In this document: positions 17,252 to 25,672 of the stretch, one piece after another | Numbering within the stretch: position 1 is the first letter of the stretch | Layout of the letters: every line of letters begins with the position of its first letter | Assembly: GCA_963676345.2 (NCBI GenBank) | Contig: CAXXTS010000006.1 | Coordinates: 310,001 to 374,000, forward strand | Source: G963665925 sp963676345 | GTDB lineage: Bacteria > Bacillota > Clostridia > Peptostreptococcales > Acidaminobacteraceae | Reading direction: 5' to 3' | Length of the DNA stretch: 64,000 nucleotides | Translations under genes and position numbers: made by a program | Notes under the pieces: generated by a model | Seen by the model: the letters and a program-made list of their open reading frames with translations, nothing else | Told to the model about the DNA's origin: nothing | Databases searched by the model: none

Positions 17252-18424
17252 ATGAAGCGCGATGAACTACTTACAAGTTTTGCAGAGCATTTTGGCAATT
17301 CACAGGGCGCCCGTGTGTTCTTTGCACCCGGACGTGTGAACTTAATTGGAGAGCATACAGACTACAATGGAGGACATGTTTTCCCGTGCGCTCTGAGCTT
17401 TGGAACCTATATGGTTGCTAAAAAAAATGGTACAAAGAAAGTTCGAGCCCTGTCTCTTAATTTTAAGGACTTGGGTCTTCTAACAGCACCAGTAGATGCC
17501 ATCGTTTATGATAAGGCCTTAAACTGGTTGAATTACCCCCTAGGTGTTACGAAAACCCTTCAAGACAAAGGGTTTGATATAGATGAAGGCTTTGATATTT
17601 TAGTGTACGGCAATATTCCAAACGGAGCGGGGCTATCCTCTTCTGCTTCTGTAGAACTGGCCACAGGTATTATGCTGGAAGCCCTATTTGGATTTGAAAT
17701 GGACCGGGTTGAACTCGTAAAAGCTTGTCAGTATTCAGAGAATCATTTTAATGGTGTAAACTGCGGAATTATGGATCAGTTTGCCATTGGTATGGGCAAG
17801 AAAAACCATGCGGTTCTGCTGGACTGTGACACGCTGGTTTTTGAATATGCGCCGCTTGAACTGGATGGATACAGCATTGTTATATCCAATACCAATAAAC
17901 GCAGGGAACTCGGAGAATCCAAGTATAATGAACGTCGTATGGAGTGTGAACGTGCTTTGAAACAGCTTCAGGCAGAGTCTGATATAAGTACATTAGGCGA
18001 ACTGACTGTAGAAGGATTTGAAGCCCTTAAACATCTGATAAATAGAGCAGATGATGTGAAGCGTGCACGGCATGCTGTTACAGAAAATCGACGAGCCCTT
18101 CGTGGCGTTGAAGCACTAAAAAATGGGGATATTGCAGCATTTGGAAAACTGATGGATGCATCACACATCAGTCTGAGGGACGACTACGAAGTAACGGGTC
18201 TTGAGCTTGATACGCTGGTCGAATTCGCTTGGGAACATGATGGCGTAATTGGTTCAAGAATGACAGGTGCAGGCTTCGGCGGCTGTACAGTAAGCATAGT
18301 TAAATCGGATAGGGTAGACGATTTCAAGGAATCTATTGGCAAGCAGTATGAAGAAAAAATCGGGTACGCACCTTCATTTTATATAGCAGATGTAAGCGAT
18401 GGTGCGAGAGAGTTGAGGGATTAA
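17252..18424 (+). CDS. galK: Galactokinase
   Basis: Phosphorylates galactose at C1 in the Leloir pathway. 390 residues, a GHMP kinase: the galactokinase signature GRVNLIGEHTDYNGGHVFP near the N-terminus, ATP-binding PNGAGLSSSASVELATG, catalytic-Asp region NCGIMDQFAIGMG, and C-terminal GSRMTGAGFGGCTVSIV. The ATG at 17252 has AGAGGAGGC at 17238-17246; an in-frame GTG at 17231 lacks one. The 200-nt leader contains a CGGTA-AAAA-TACCG hairpin near 17192. galE starts 3 nt after the stop, so the genes form one operon. Confidence 0.96.
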   Translation: MKRDELLTSFAEHFGNSQGARVFFAPGRVNLIGEHTDYNGGHVFPCALSFGTYMVAKKNGTKKVRALSLNFKDLGLLTAPVDAIVYDKALNWLNYPLGVTKTLQDKGFDIDEGFDILVYGNIPNGAGLSSSASVELATGIMLEALFGFEMDRVELVKACQYSENHFNGVNCGIMDQFAIGMGKKNHAVLLDCDTLVFEYAPLELDGYSIVISNTNKRRELGESKYNERRMECERALKQLQAESDISTLGELTVEGFEALKHLINRADDVKRARHAVTENRRALRGVEALKNGDIAAFGKLMDASHISLRDDYEVTGLELDTLVEFAWEHDGVIGSRMTGAGFGGCTVSIVKSDRVDDFKESIGKQYEEKIGYAPSFYIADVSDGARELRD

Positions 18425-18426
18425 TT

Positions 18427-19413
18427 ATGATTCTAGTTTGCGGTGGAGCAGGATACATTGGCAGTCATATGGTATACGATCTCATAGAGCGCGGCGACCA
18501 GGTGCTGGTAATAGATAACCTTCAAACAGGCCATAAAGAGGCAGTTCATAGTGCTGCAATCTTTGAACAAGGGGATATTCGAGACCGCGCCTTTCTCAAG
18601 CAGATTTTTGAGAAGTATGAAATAGAATCAGTCATACACTTTGCTGCCAATTCTTTAGTTGGAGAAAGTATGACAGACCCCCTTAAATATTTCGACAACA
18701 ATGTGTATGGCACACAGGTGCTTCTTGAAGCAATGTGTGAAGCAAACGTGAAAAGAATAGTTTTTTCATCGACAGCAGCAACCTATGGTGAGCCGGTTCG
18801 AGTTCCCATTGAAGAGACGGATCGAACCCTGCCGACAAACGCTTATGGAGAAACAAAGCTATCAATGGAAAAAATGATGAAATGGGCAGATGTGGCCCAT
18901 GGAATAAAATATGTTTCACTTAGATATTTCAATGTTGCTGGGGCACATAAAACAGGGGTCATTGGTGAAGACCATGAGCCTGAAACTCACCTGATTCCCC
19001 TTATTTTGCAGGTGCCTCTAGGAAAGCGTGAAAAAATTTCAATCTTTGGTGATGACTATGACACGCCAGATGGCACGTGCATAAGAGACTACATTCATAT
19101 TACAGATTTAACGGATGCCCACTACCGTGCCTTGAACTATCTTGAAGATGGTGGGAAAAGCACAGTTTATAATCTAGGAAGTGGCAGTGGTTTTTCTGTT
19201 CTGGAAATGATTCAGGCGGCCCGCAAGGTAACTGGCCACCCAATACCAGCAGAAGTGAGTCCACGACGAGCGGGCGACCCCGCACGACTGATTGCGGCTT
19301 CAGACAAAGCCCAAAAGGAACTTGGCTGGACAGCAAAGCATGATGATGTAGAAGAAATCATCGCTTCAGCATGGGCTTGGCATAAGGCACATCCAAAGGG
19401 ATTTGAATCATAG
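18427..19413 (+). CDS. galE: UDP-glucose 4-epimerase
   Basis: NAD-dependent interconversion of UDP-galactose and UDP-glucose, third step of the Leloir route. 328 residues, short-chain dehydrogenase fold: NAD loop GGAGYIGSHMVYDL at the N-terminus, SSTAATYGEP with the catalytic Ser/Thr, the YGETK pair (Tyr and Lys), and LRYFNVAGAH. The C-terminal SPRRAGDPARLIA motif is typical of GalE rather than of other extended epimerases. It may also feed UDP-sugars to the envelope enzymes upstream. The start ATG is 2 nt after galK. Confidence 0.95.
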   Translation: MILVCGGAGYIGSHMVYDLIERGDQVLVIDNLQTGHKEAVHSAAIFEQGDIRDRAFLKQIFEKYEIESVIHFAANSLVGESMTDPLKYFDNNVYGTQVLLEAMCEANVKRIVFSSTAATYGEPVRVPIEETDRTLPTNAYGETKLSMEKMMKWADVAHGIKYVSLRYFNVAGAHKTGVIGEDHEPETHLIPLILQVPLGKREKISIFGDDYDTPDGTCIRDYIHITDLTDAHYRALNYLEDGGKSTVYNLGSGSGFSVLEMIQAARKVTGHPIPAEVSPRRAGDPARLIAASDKAQKELGWTAKHDDVEEIIASAWAWHKAHPKGFES

Positions 19414-19423
19414 GAGGCAAGGG

Positions 19424-20929
19424 ATGTTTGATATACAAAAGGCAGTGGGACGTTTAGCGGGCTTTGCCCTAAAAGCAGGGCTCATTGAAGAAGCAGACCT
19501 CGTTTACAGTGTGAATCAGGTAGTAGACATCCTGGGCCTTGACAGCTTTGATGCAGAAATTGATAAAGACGTAGATAAAGACATAGATCTAGGCGGACTC
19601 AGCACCTTGCTAGAACCCATTTTGGACTGGGCCTGTGAAAAGGGTCAAATAGAAAATAATAGCACAGTATATAGAGATTTATTCGATGCAAAATTGATGA
19701 ATGCCTTTACACCGAGACCCTCTGTGGTAATTAATCAGTTTAACAAGCTCTATGAAGAGGATCCAGCATCCGCGACAGATTGGTATTATGCACTGAGCCA
19801 GCATACAAATTATATTCGTACAGACCGTGTTGCAAAGAACATAAAGTGGCAATCACAGACGCAGTACGGCGCACTGGATATCACGGTTAATCTATCAAAG
19901 CCTGAAAAAGATCCCAAGGCGATTGCAGCGGCTAAAAATATCAAGTCCAGCGGATATCCCAAGTGTTTGTTATGCAAGGAAAATGAAGGCTACGCCGGGC
20001 GGGTGAACCATCCTGGACGAAACAATCATAGAATCATTCCACTTGAACTAGACCATGAGCCTTGGTTTTTACAGTACTCACCATATGTTTATTACAATGA
20101 GCACAGCATTATTTTAAAAGGGACACATGACCCAATGCAGATTGGACGCAAAACTTTTGTGAGGCTGCTGGATTTCATTGAACGTTTTCCACATTATTTT
20201 ATAGGGTCCAATGCTGACCTGCCTATAGTGGGCGGCTCAATCCTGTCCCATGACCATTTTCAGGGAGGGCGCTACAGCTTTGCCATGGAACGGGCGCCTA
20301 TTCGGGAAAGCTTTACACTCAGTGGCTTTGAAGAGGTAGAAGCAGGGGTTGTAAAATGGCCAATGTCGGTTATTCGCATGCGTCATAAAAACAAAGAGAT
20401 GCTGGTTAATGCCGCAGAATACGTTTTTAATATATGGACGACATATTCAGATGATATGGCAGATATTCAGGCTTACTCAAATGATCAGCGCCATAATACC
20501 GTTACGCCAATTGCGCGCTATGCAAATGGCGCATATGAACTGGATATTGTGCTTAGAAACAATAGGACGAGCGACGAACACCCACTTGGAATCTTCCATC
20601 CGCACGATGATGTACATCACATTAAGAAAGAAAACATTGGACTGATCGAAGTGATGGGGCTAGCTGTTTTACCTGCCAGACTAAAAGATGAACTAGAGGC
20701 TCTAGCGGGCTTATGGATGGGAGAAAAACCTGAAACCGACCTAGGTATCCATCTTTCTTGGTTTGAGGCCTTAAAAACTGAATTTTCGCCAAGCACACAT
20801 CAAGAAGCACTTGAAATACTGTACCAGGAGACGGGTAAGAAGTTTATGCGGGTTCTTCAGGATGCGGGCGTTTTTAAAGATACGAAGGTAGGTCAGGCCC
20901 ACTTCAGACGCTTTATTGAGGGGCTATAA
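19424..20929 (+). CDS. galT: UDP-glucose--hexose-1-phosphate uridylyltransferase, class II
   Basis: Exchanges UMP between UDP-glucose and galactose 1-phosphate. At 501 residues it is the long class II type of Firmicutes, unlike the ~350-residue class I enzyme. Visible motifs are KCLLCKENEGYAGR, the active-site ILSHDHFQGGRYSF, and HNTVTPIARYANGAYELDIVLRNN near the C-terminal part. The ATG at 19424 follows TAGGAGGCAAGGG; the longer TTG frame from 19403 would include the ribosome site. It ends the gal operon; no terminator is seen in the next 100 nt. Confidence 0.95.
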   Translation: MFDIQKAVGRLAGFALKAGLIEEADLVYSVNQVVDILGLDSFDAEIDKDVDKDIDLGGLSTLLEPILDWACEKGQIENNSTVYRDLFDAKLMNAFTPRPSVVINQFNKLYEEDPASATDWYYALSQHTNYIRTDRVAKNIKWQSQTQYGALDITVNLSKPEKDPKAIAAAKNIKSSGYPKCLLCKENEGYAGRVNHPGRNNHRIIPLELDHEPWFLQYSPYVYYNEHSIILKGTHDPMQIGRKTFVRLLDFIERFPHYFIGSNADLPIVGGSILSHDHFQGGRYSFAMERAPIRESFTLSGFEEVEAGVVKWPMSVIRMRHKNKEMLVNAAEYVFNIWTTYSDDMADIQAYSNDQRHNTVTPIARYANGAYELDIVLRNNRTSDEHPLGIFHPHDDVHHIKKENIGLIEVMGLAVLPARLKDELEALAGLWMGEKPETDLGIHLSWFEALKTEFSPSTHQEALEILYQETGKKFMRVLQDAGVFKDTKVGQAHFRRFIEGL

Positions 20930-22336
20930 GCTGAGAAATCTTGCAATACCAGCAGTCAGGCACATGTGATGTTTTTAGATTTTTAGTTTTGGTATAGTGC
21001 TGAGATAAAAGCAGATCAATATTGTAGATACAGTTCTAAGTTAAGAATTGTGTAATAAGATTGTGTAAGATAAATACAAGAAGAAGGTACAAGGGAGCTG
21101 AATGACCGCGAGCCCCAAATGGTCGGTCTGCTCCCTTTGCTGACTATATATAATCGTGTGCATTTCTAGAAAATCACGTTCGTGTGAAGGATTCTGTGAT
21201 GAAAGTTGCATTTTGTATAGTTGCAATAAGAGTATTGTCTAAAGATTTATACATATGGCTATTAATAACGTAGGTATAGGCCGATTTGTAATACAATTTA
21301 CTTACACATTGTGTGCTGGCTCAAGAGTCGAGCACATTAATACAAAAACAAAGGAACTTAAAAGTTTATTATTAATTTAACAATATCCAGCATGATCAAG
21401 GGGCTTAGACAGCTCATAATAAAGCTAGGCTAAAATTGTGTGACCACCTTATAAGATTAGCCCTATTCGTTTGTGGACACTCAGCAGACTGCAAAATGCG
21501 TGCCTCAGGGATAGGTGCTTCACCGGCAAGCAATCCTGTATGTTGGGTGTTGAGAACCAATCTAAAGCAATAAAATTTGCGCTTGTCCAAGAACCACAAA
21601 ATAGAAATGCCTTAACATAGAAATGGATGAATCGAACAGAAAAAAAGGATCAGAAAGTGAAAAAACTGTAAATAATAAGCCAATCACTCATAAAAATGTG
21701 TAGATGTAAGAACAATCCAGTTCGGCTTGTGAACGAGTTAACAACAGGCTTTGAGGGGATCTATGCAAGAATGAGATTAAAAAATTGTAATATTTTTATA
21801 GAAAACTATAATTTCAACACAAATTAGCTGGAAACTTCCTACGGAAAACGTTATCCCAATTGGGAAAAATGTACAGCAAAAAAATGACTATTGAGCATGT
21901 TATATATATGTAAAGGTTTTCATAAAGGGGAACATGAGAAAAATGTACAAGAACCCTTGCAACTTTGTTAAATTGGTGTCAAAATAGTAAGGGTGCAGCT
22001 TTGTAGAAAATACATAAAGAAATCTATTTGAATGTTTAGATTTTTTCAAAAAAATGCTGTTTTTTTACCCTAACAGTCATTTCGTATTGTGACAGGTATC
22101 CACAAAGTGCAAAAAATATGGTAGACTTGTAAGTGGTTGAGTTCGGCTTAATGAGCTGAAATGCGTTAATAGCAATCCACAATTTGATAGATCAATGCGC
22201 TCAGTTGGGCTAGATGTGTTGCATCGTTGAGACCTTTTGCTTAGTTAAATGAATCCGGAACATGGGAGCAAAAATAAAGGATGTATACAAGCACAATTTG
22301 AAAAGTGAGCAAAAATAAAATGTGTATGGATACCCG

Positions 22337-22362
22337 GATGAATGGCTTATAAGCCATTCATC
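22337..22362. repeat. 26-nt perfect palindrome
   Basis: The left half is GATGAATGGCTTA (22337-22349) and the right half is its exact complement (22350-22362). No T-run follows. It lies 360 bp before the atp operon. Confidence 0.6.
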
Positions 22363-22440
22363 TTCGTGAATGCAGAGGTAGTTGCAATTATTAGAATATT
22401 CATACATGTGGGCTAATATAAATTGATTGGCGAGCATATC

Positions 22441-22487
22441 GTCTGGACAATTACATGAGCGGGTTTATGGAGTAAACGCGTCCAGAT
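22441..22487. promoter_or_regulatory. Nested hairpin upstream of the atp operon
   Basis: TCTGGAC (22442-22448) pairs with GTCCAGA (22480-22486) and encloses GTTTA/TAAAC (22463-22467 with 22473-22477). Possible leader structure; function unknown. Confidence 0.4.
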
Positions 22488-22722
22488 TAATCAAGTTGTG
22501 GCTAAAGAGATTTCCCTGTGAGAACTCTTTAGAATTGTTTTTATAAAGGACGGGGTCAGGTATAAGATTCAGATGCCTGAACTTAGGTCCAGTTACATAT
22601 TCCTATATAAATATAGGTAGAAACACGATTTGGCATTACAAAAAAGTGTCCTATTTGATGCTGTAAGCGGACGTTGGAGTGTGCTTAATAATTAGGACTT
22701 CCAGTCGAGTAAGGAACGGTTC

Positions 22723-22944
22723 ATGTTTGAAAAAGATTATGGGATGTATAAGAATTTAGCGATTATTACCCAAGTAGGTCTTGAGATGCTTGTTCCAATT
22801 CTTGGATCTGTTTGGCTCGGAAACAAACTGAGAGAATGGTTTGGTTTTGGGCCTGTAGCGCTGCTCGTTTGCATTTTAGTGGGCGTGGTAACCGCGTTTA
22901 TCAATTTGTTCAGGATAGCGCTTCGCAGTTCGAAAGGAAAGTGA
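22723..22944 (+). CDS. AtpZ/AtpI-family small membrane protein
   Basis: 73 residues with two predicted membrane helices, TQVGLEMLVPILGSVWLG and VALLVCILVGVVTAFINLF, and basic ends. This is the form of the AtpZ/AtpI family encoded first in many ATP synthase operons, thought to help assembly of the c ring or to carry Mg2+/Ca2+. A weak AAGGA (22711-22715) lies 7 nt before the ATG. The next gene begins 7 nt after its stop. The operon promoter is not clear in the preceding sequence. Confidence 0.8.
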   Translation: MFEKDYGMYKNLAIITQVGLEMLVPILGSVWLGNKLREWFGFGPVALLVCILVGVVTAFINLFRIALRSSKGK

Positions 22945-22951
22945 AAGACAC

Positions 22952-23359
22952 ATGAACGAAGTACGTAATCTCGAGCGTCAAACAATCAAATACGCAGTCA
23001 TTGGTGCTGCTCTTATGACAGCGGTTTTCTTTGCTGTATTTGATTACCCAACTAAGTATGTTCTAGGTCTTCTGTTTGGCTGTGCCATTGGAATATTAAA
23101 TTTCATGGAGCTGGCAAAGACCTTGAGCCGGGCTGTAGAGCTTCCGCCCCAGAAGGCACAAAGCTACACAACCCGTAAATATTTTATTCGCTATGTCATT
23201 TACGGCGTGGTTTTATGGGTTTCCATCCAAGCGGATTATATCCACGTGCTGGGAACGATCGTAGGGCTGTTGCTGATTAAGGTGGTGCTGCTTACCACCA
23301 ACTTATTTAATGACAAGCACTATTTCCTGAACATCTTTAGAAGAAAGGAGGATGAATAG
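22952..23359 (+). CDS. atpI: ATP synthase subunit I (assembly factor)
   Basis: 135-residue membrane protein with about four helices (residues 12-32, 35-55, 75-95, 98-118), the pattern of AtpI. AtpI assists assembly of the c ring and is known to be needed for the Na+ ATP synthase of Acetobacterium. The GAAAGGAAAG site precedes the ATG. Its TAG stop is directly followed by the GTG start of atpB. Sequence similarity within the family is low, so the name rests on topology and position. Confidence 0.8.
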   Translation: MNEVRNLERQTIKYAVIGAALMTAVFFAVFDYPTKYVLGLLFGCAIGILNFMELAKTLSRAVELPPQKAQSYTTRKYFIRYVIYGVVLWVSIQADYIHVLGTIVGLLLIKVVLLTTNLFNDKHYFLNIFRRKEDE

Positions 23360-24103
23360 GTGGGTGCTAGTGGTTTTGGCCCAAAAATCCTGTTTAAGAT
23401 TACAACACCTTTTTTCTCTGGTGGGGAACAAGTAATTATCCCTGTCACTGAAACGGTTGTAAACACATGGATCATAATGGCCGTACTGATTCTCTTTGCA
23501 TATGTTGCAACGAGAAATCTTCAAAAAGTCCCTAAAGGGATGCAAGTAGTAACCGAAGCACTGGTTGGCGGTATTAATGGATTGACCAAGCAGACAATGG
23601 GCGACGACAAAGGTGGCTTTGCGCCATATGTTGGTACACTGCTTCTGTTTGTAGGTATTTCCAATATCGCAGGTCTTTTGAATGTAAGACCTCCTACTGC
23701 TGACGTTAACACCACAATGGGATTAGCCCTCATGACATTTGTCATGATTCACGGATTTGGTATCAAAGCCAAAGGCGTGGGGTCATATCTCAAAGGTTTC
23801 CTGGAACCAATGCCGTTCCTTTTGCCCCTGAATATCATGGGCGAACTGGCAACGCCGATTTCGCTGTCGTTCCGTCTTTTCGGTAACATTGTAGGCGGCG
23901 TTATCGTAATGAACCTGCTGTATGGCGCCTTATACTCGCTTTCTGGCGCAGTATTCGGTTTAGTAGGTATCAGTGCAGTTGTTCCGGTATTCCAAGTTAT
24001 TGCAGCACCATTACACGTCTACTTTGACTTGTTTGCAGGGTTGCTGCAGTCATTCATTTTTGCAATGCTGACGATGGTATTCGTTTCCATCGCAATGGAT
24101 TAA
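23360..24103 (+). CDS. atpB: F1Fo ATP synthase subunit a
   Basis: Stator membrane subunit that carries the ion channel beside the c ring. 247 residues with five to six hydrophobic helices. The essential arginine lies in SFRLFGNIVGG, and the last helix carries VYFDLFAGLLQSFIFAMLTMV. The GTG start directly follows the atpI stop and lies 8 nt after AAAGGAGG (23344-23351); no better ATG exists. It should work with the sodium-type c subunits encoded next. Confidence 0.94.
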   Translation: MGASGFGPKILFKITTPFFSGGEQVIIPVTETVVNTWIIMAVLILFAYVATRNLQKVPKGMQVVTEALVGGINGLTKQTMGDDKGGFAPYVGTLLLFVGISNIAGLLNVRPPTADVNTTMGLALMTFVMIHGFGIKAKGVGSYLKGFLEPMPFLLPLNIMGELATPISLSFRLFGNIVGGVIVMNLLYGALYSLSGAVFGLVGISAVVPVFQVIAAPLHVYFDLFAGLLQSFIFAMLTMVFVSIAMD

Positions 24104-24127
24104 CATCGCTAGGAATGGGGTGTATGA

Positions 24128-24682
24128 ATGGAATCGACCAATTTTATTATGATGTTTCTTGACTGGTTGATGAGCTTCGACAGAACAGCCGTAATCCTAG
24201 CAGCATCGGCTATCGGTGCAGGCCTTGCTATGATTGCAGGTATCGGTCCCGGGATTGGACAGGGGTATGCAGCCGGCAAGGGTGCAGAAGCTGTCGCAAG
24301 AAATCCAAAAGGTCAAAAGCAATCAACTATGGTAATGCTACTTGGTGCAGCGGTTGCTGAAACATCAGGTATCCTTGCGCTCGTAGTATCTCTCATCCTT
24401 CTGTTTGGTAACCCGCTTGTGAATCTTGAAGGCGCAGCACTTATTTTGTCTGCTTCTGCCATTGGCGCAGGCTTCTCAATGATCGCAGGTATTGGACCTG
24501 GTATAGGTCAAGGTTACGCAGCTGGTAAGGGAACGGAAGCTGTTGGTAAAAGACCAAAGCTTCAATCTGCTATCGTACGTACGATGTTCCTAGGGCAGGC
24601 CGTTGCTCAGACAACGGGTATTTACGCACTGATCATCTCTTTAGCTCTAATGTTTGCAAATCCGCTAATCGGATTGCTTTAG
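24128..24682 (+). CDS. atpE: F1Fo ATP synthase subunit c, double-hairpin (V-type-like) form
   Basis: Rotor subunit of 184 residues built of two c-subunit hairpins, four membrane helices, instead of the usual one. Hairpin 1 (20-97) has GIGPGIGQGYAAGK and the ion-site AVAETSGIL with Glu78. Hairpin 2 (103-184) repeats the same loop but has AVAQTTGIY, so Gln161 replaces the ion-binding Glu. Such fused c subunits with one lost site are known for V-ATPases and for the Acetobacterium woodii Na+ F-ATPase, which mixes them with single c subunits. The site before the ATG (AATGGGGTGT) is weak, which could keep its level below that of the single c subunit encoded next. Confidence 0.93.
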   Translation: MESTNFIMMFLDWLMSFDRTAVILAASAIGAGLAMIAGIGPGIGQGYAAGKGAEAVARNPKGQKQSTMVMLLGAAVAETSGILALVVSLILLFGNPLVNLEGAALILSASAIGAGFSMIAGIGPGIGQGYAAGKGTEAVGKRPKLQSAIVRTMFLGQAVAQTTGIYALIISLALMFANPLIGLL

Positions 24683-24792
24683 ACAGGGGCATGAATGGTG
24701 TGAAGCTCATTAGTGATTAACATCAACAGTTTTAATCAACTTATCTATTTTAAAAATGATGACTTAAATCTATAATTAGGAGGAATTTGATT

Positions 24793-25059
24793 ATGGAACC
24801 TATCACAGGTAAAGCTCTTATTCTCGCATGTTCAGCAATTGGTGCAGGTCTAGCAATGATCGCTGGTATCGGACCTGGTATTGGACAGGGTTATGCAGCT
24901 GGTAAAGGTGCAGAAGGTGTCGGAAGACAGCCTGAAGCTCAGGGCGACATCGTTAGAACAATGCTTCTAGGTGCTGCAGTTGCGGAGACAACTGGTATCT
25001 ACGGTCTTATCATTGCTCTTATCCTACTGTTCGCGAATCCTCTAGTAGGTATGCTATAA
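24793..25059 (+). CDS. atpE: F1Fo ATP synthase subunit c, single-hairpin Na+ type
   Basis: 88-residue c subunit with two helices. The Na+ ligands known from Ilyobacter tartaricus are matched at the same numbers: Gln32, Val63, Glu65, Thr66 (Ser in Ilyobacter), Thr67 and Tyr70 (GAAVAETTGIYG). I chose the ATG at 24793, 8 nt after AGGAGGA (24778-24784), over a TTG at 24787. The 110-nt AT-rich leader before it and the strong ribosome site would favour high translation, as is usual for the many-copy c subunit. A second single-hairpin copy, present in Acetobacterium, is not seen. Confidence 0.95.
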   Translation: MEPITGKALILACSAIGAGLAMIAGIGPGIGQGYAAGKGAEGVGRQPEAQGDIVRTMLLGAAVAETTGIYGLIIALILLFANPLVGML

Positions 25060-25073
25060 GATTTAGCATGAGC

Positions 25074-25093
25074 CTCAAAGGAAAACCTTTGAG
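25074..25093 (+). promoter_or_regulatory. Hairpin between atpE and atpF
   Basis: CTCAAAGG-AAAA-CCTTTGAG, a perfect 8-bp stem with a 4-nt loop and no T-run. It could protect the upstream c-subunit mRNA or be a processing point that adjusts subunit ratios. Confidence 0.55.
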
Positions 25094-25123
25094 TTAAACT
25101 ATTCAGAAGGGAGGCACAGAAGG

Positions 25124-25672
25124 ATGGCAATGAACTTAATGCCCGTAATCGCGACCGCTGCGGTTGAAAAAAGCGGACTCGTTCAGTTTGACTGGACGAT
25201 GGTATTCCAGATTGTCAACACACTTATTCTGTTCTTCTTCCTGAGAAAGCTGCTGTTTAAGCCTGTAACTGAGTTTATGGCAAAGCGTGAGCAAGAAATT
25301 GCTGGCGAATATGACGAAGCAGCAAAGCTTCAACAGGAAGCTGAGGAGAAGAAAACTGAGTACATAAAGAAAATTGAGAAATCAAACGAAGAAGGCAAAG
25401 AAATCATTCGTAATGCGACTTCAAAAGCTGAATCGCGTGCAAATGATATTGTTAAGCAAGCAGAAAAAGATGTCGCTGATCTTAAAGTGAAAGCACAACA
25501 CGAGATTGAGCGTGAACAAGTCAAGGCAATTAATCACCTTAAAGATGATATTGCTTCTATGGCAATGCTTGCAGCTTCTAAAATTATTGAAAAGGATGTC
25601 AAGGATGCTGATCACAGAGATATGATCTCTAAGGTGATTGATGAGGTAGGGGATACAAAATGGCAAAGCTAG
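25124..25672 (+). CDS. atpF: F1Fo ATP synthase subunit b
   Basis: Peripheral stalk subunit, 182 residues. One membrane helix near 25-45 (MVFQIVNTLILFFFL) is followed by a long charged coiled coil (50-170) rich in Glu, Lys and Ala. AGGGAGG at 25108-25114 lies 9 nt before the ATG; a second ATG six nt later is possible. The 3' end overlaps atpH by 13 nt, which couples their translation; b and delta bind each other in the stalk. Confidence 0.93.
   Translation: MAMNLMPVIATAAVEKSGLVQFDWTMVFQIVNTLILFFFLRKLLFKPVTEFMAKREQEIAGEYDEAAKLQQEAEEKKTEYIKKIEKSNEEGKEIIRNATSKAESRANDIVKQAEKDVADLKVKAQHEIEREQVKAINHLKDDIASMAMLAASKIIEKDVKDADHRDMISKVIDEVGDTKWQS

Larger units (their letters stand above)
20930..22722. 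other. 1.8 kb AT-rich interval without a recognisable gene
   Basis: No frame gives a family I recognise; the open frames of 60-75 codons on the minus strand lack ribosome sites and look random. Structures seen: a promoter-like TGGTATAGT near 20990; a hairpin AAGGGAGC/GCTCCCTT (21091-21098 with 21130-21137); a hairpin with arms TGTGCTGGCTC and GAGTCGAGCACA (21312-21336); a GC-richer island at about 21460-21560; TCCCAATTGGGA near 21854; a 26-nt perfect palindrome at 22337; a nested hairpin at 22441; and CCTATAT-AA-ATATAGG (22602-22617). It could be a decayed gene region, a long leader of the atp operon, or RNA genes. Confidence 0.5.

Noticed and set aside
21088..21145. T-box-like element: AAGGGAGC ... 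TGACCGCGAGC ... GCTCCCTT recalls the T-box antiterminator.
   Set aside because: The AGGGUGGNACCGCG consensus is interrupted, there is no Stem I with specifier, no T-run after the stem, and no aminoacyl-tRNA synthetase or amino acid gene follows within 1.5 kb.
22090..22190. DnaA-box-like sequences (GTATCCACA near 22096, CAATCCACA near 22173), possible origin.
   Set aside because: Only two imperfect boxes, and no dnaA, dnaN or gidA neighbours.
21041..22437. Minus-strand open frames of 61-75 codons in the long gap.
   Set aside because: No ribosome sites, no recognisable motif, composition typical of chance translation of AT-rich DNA.
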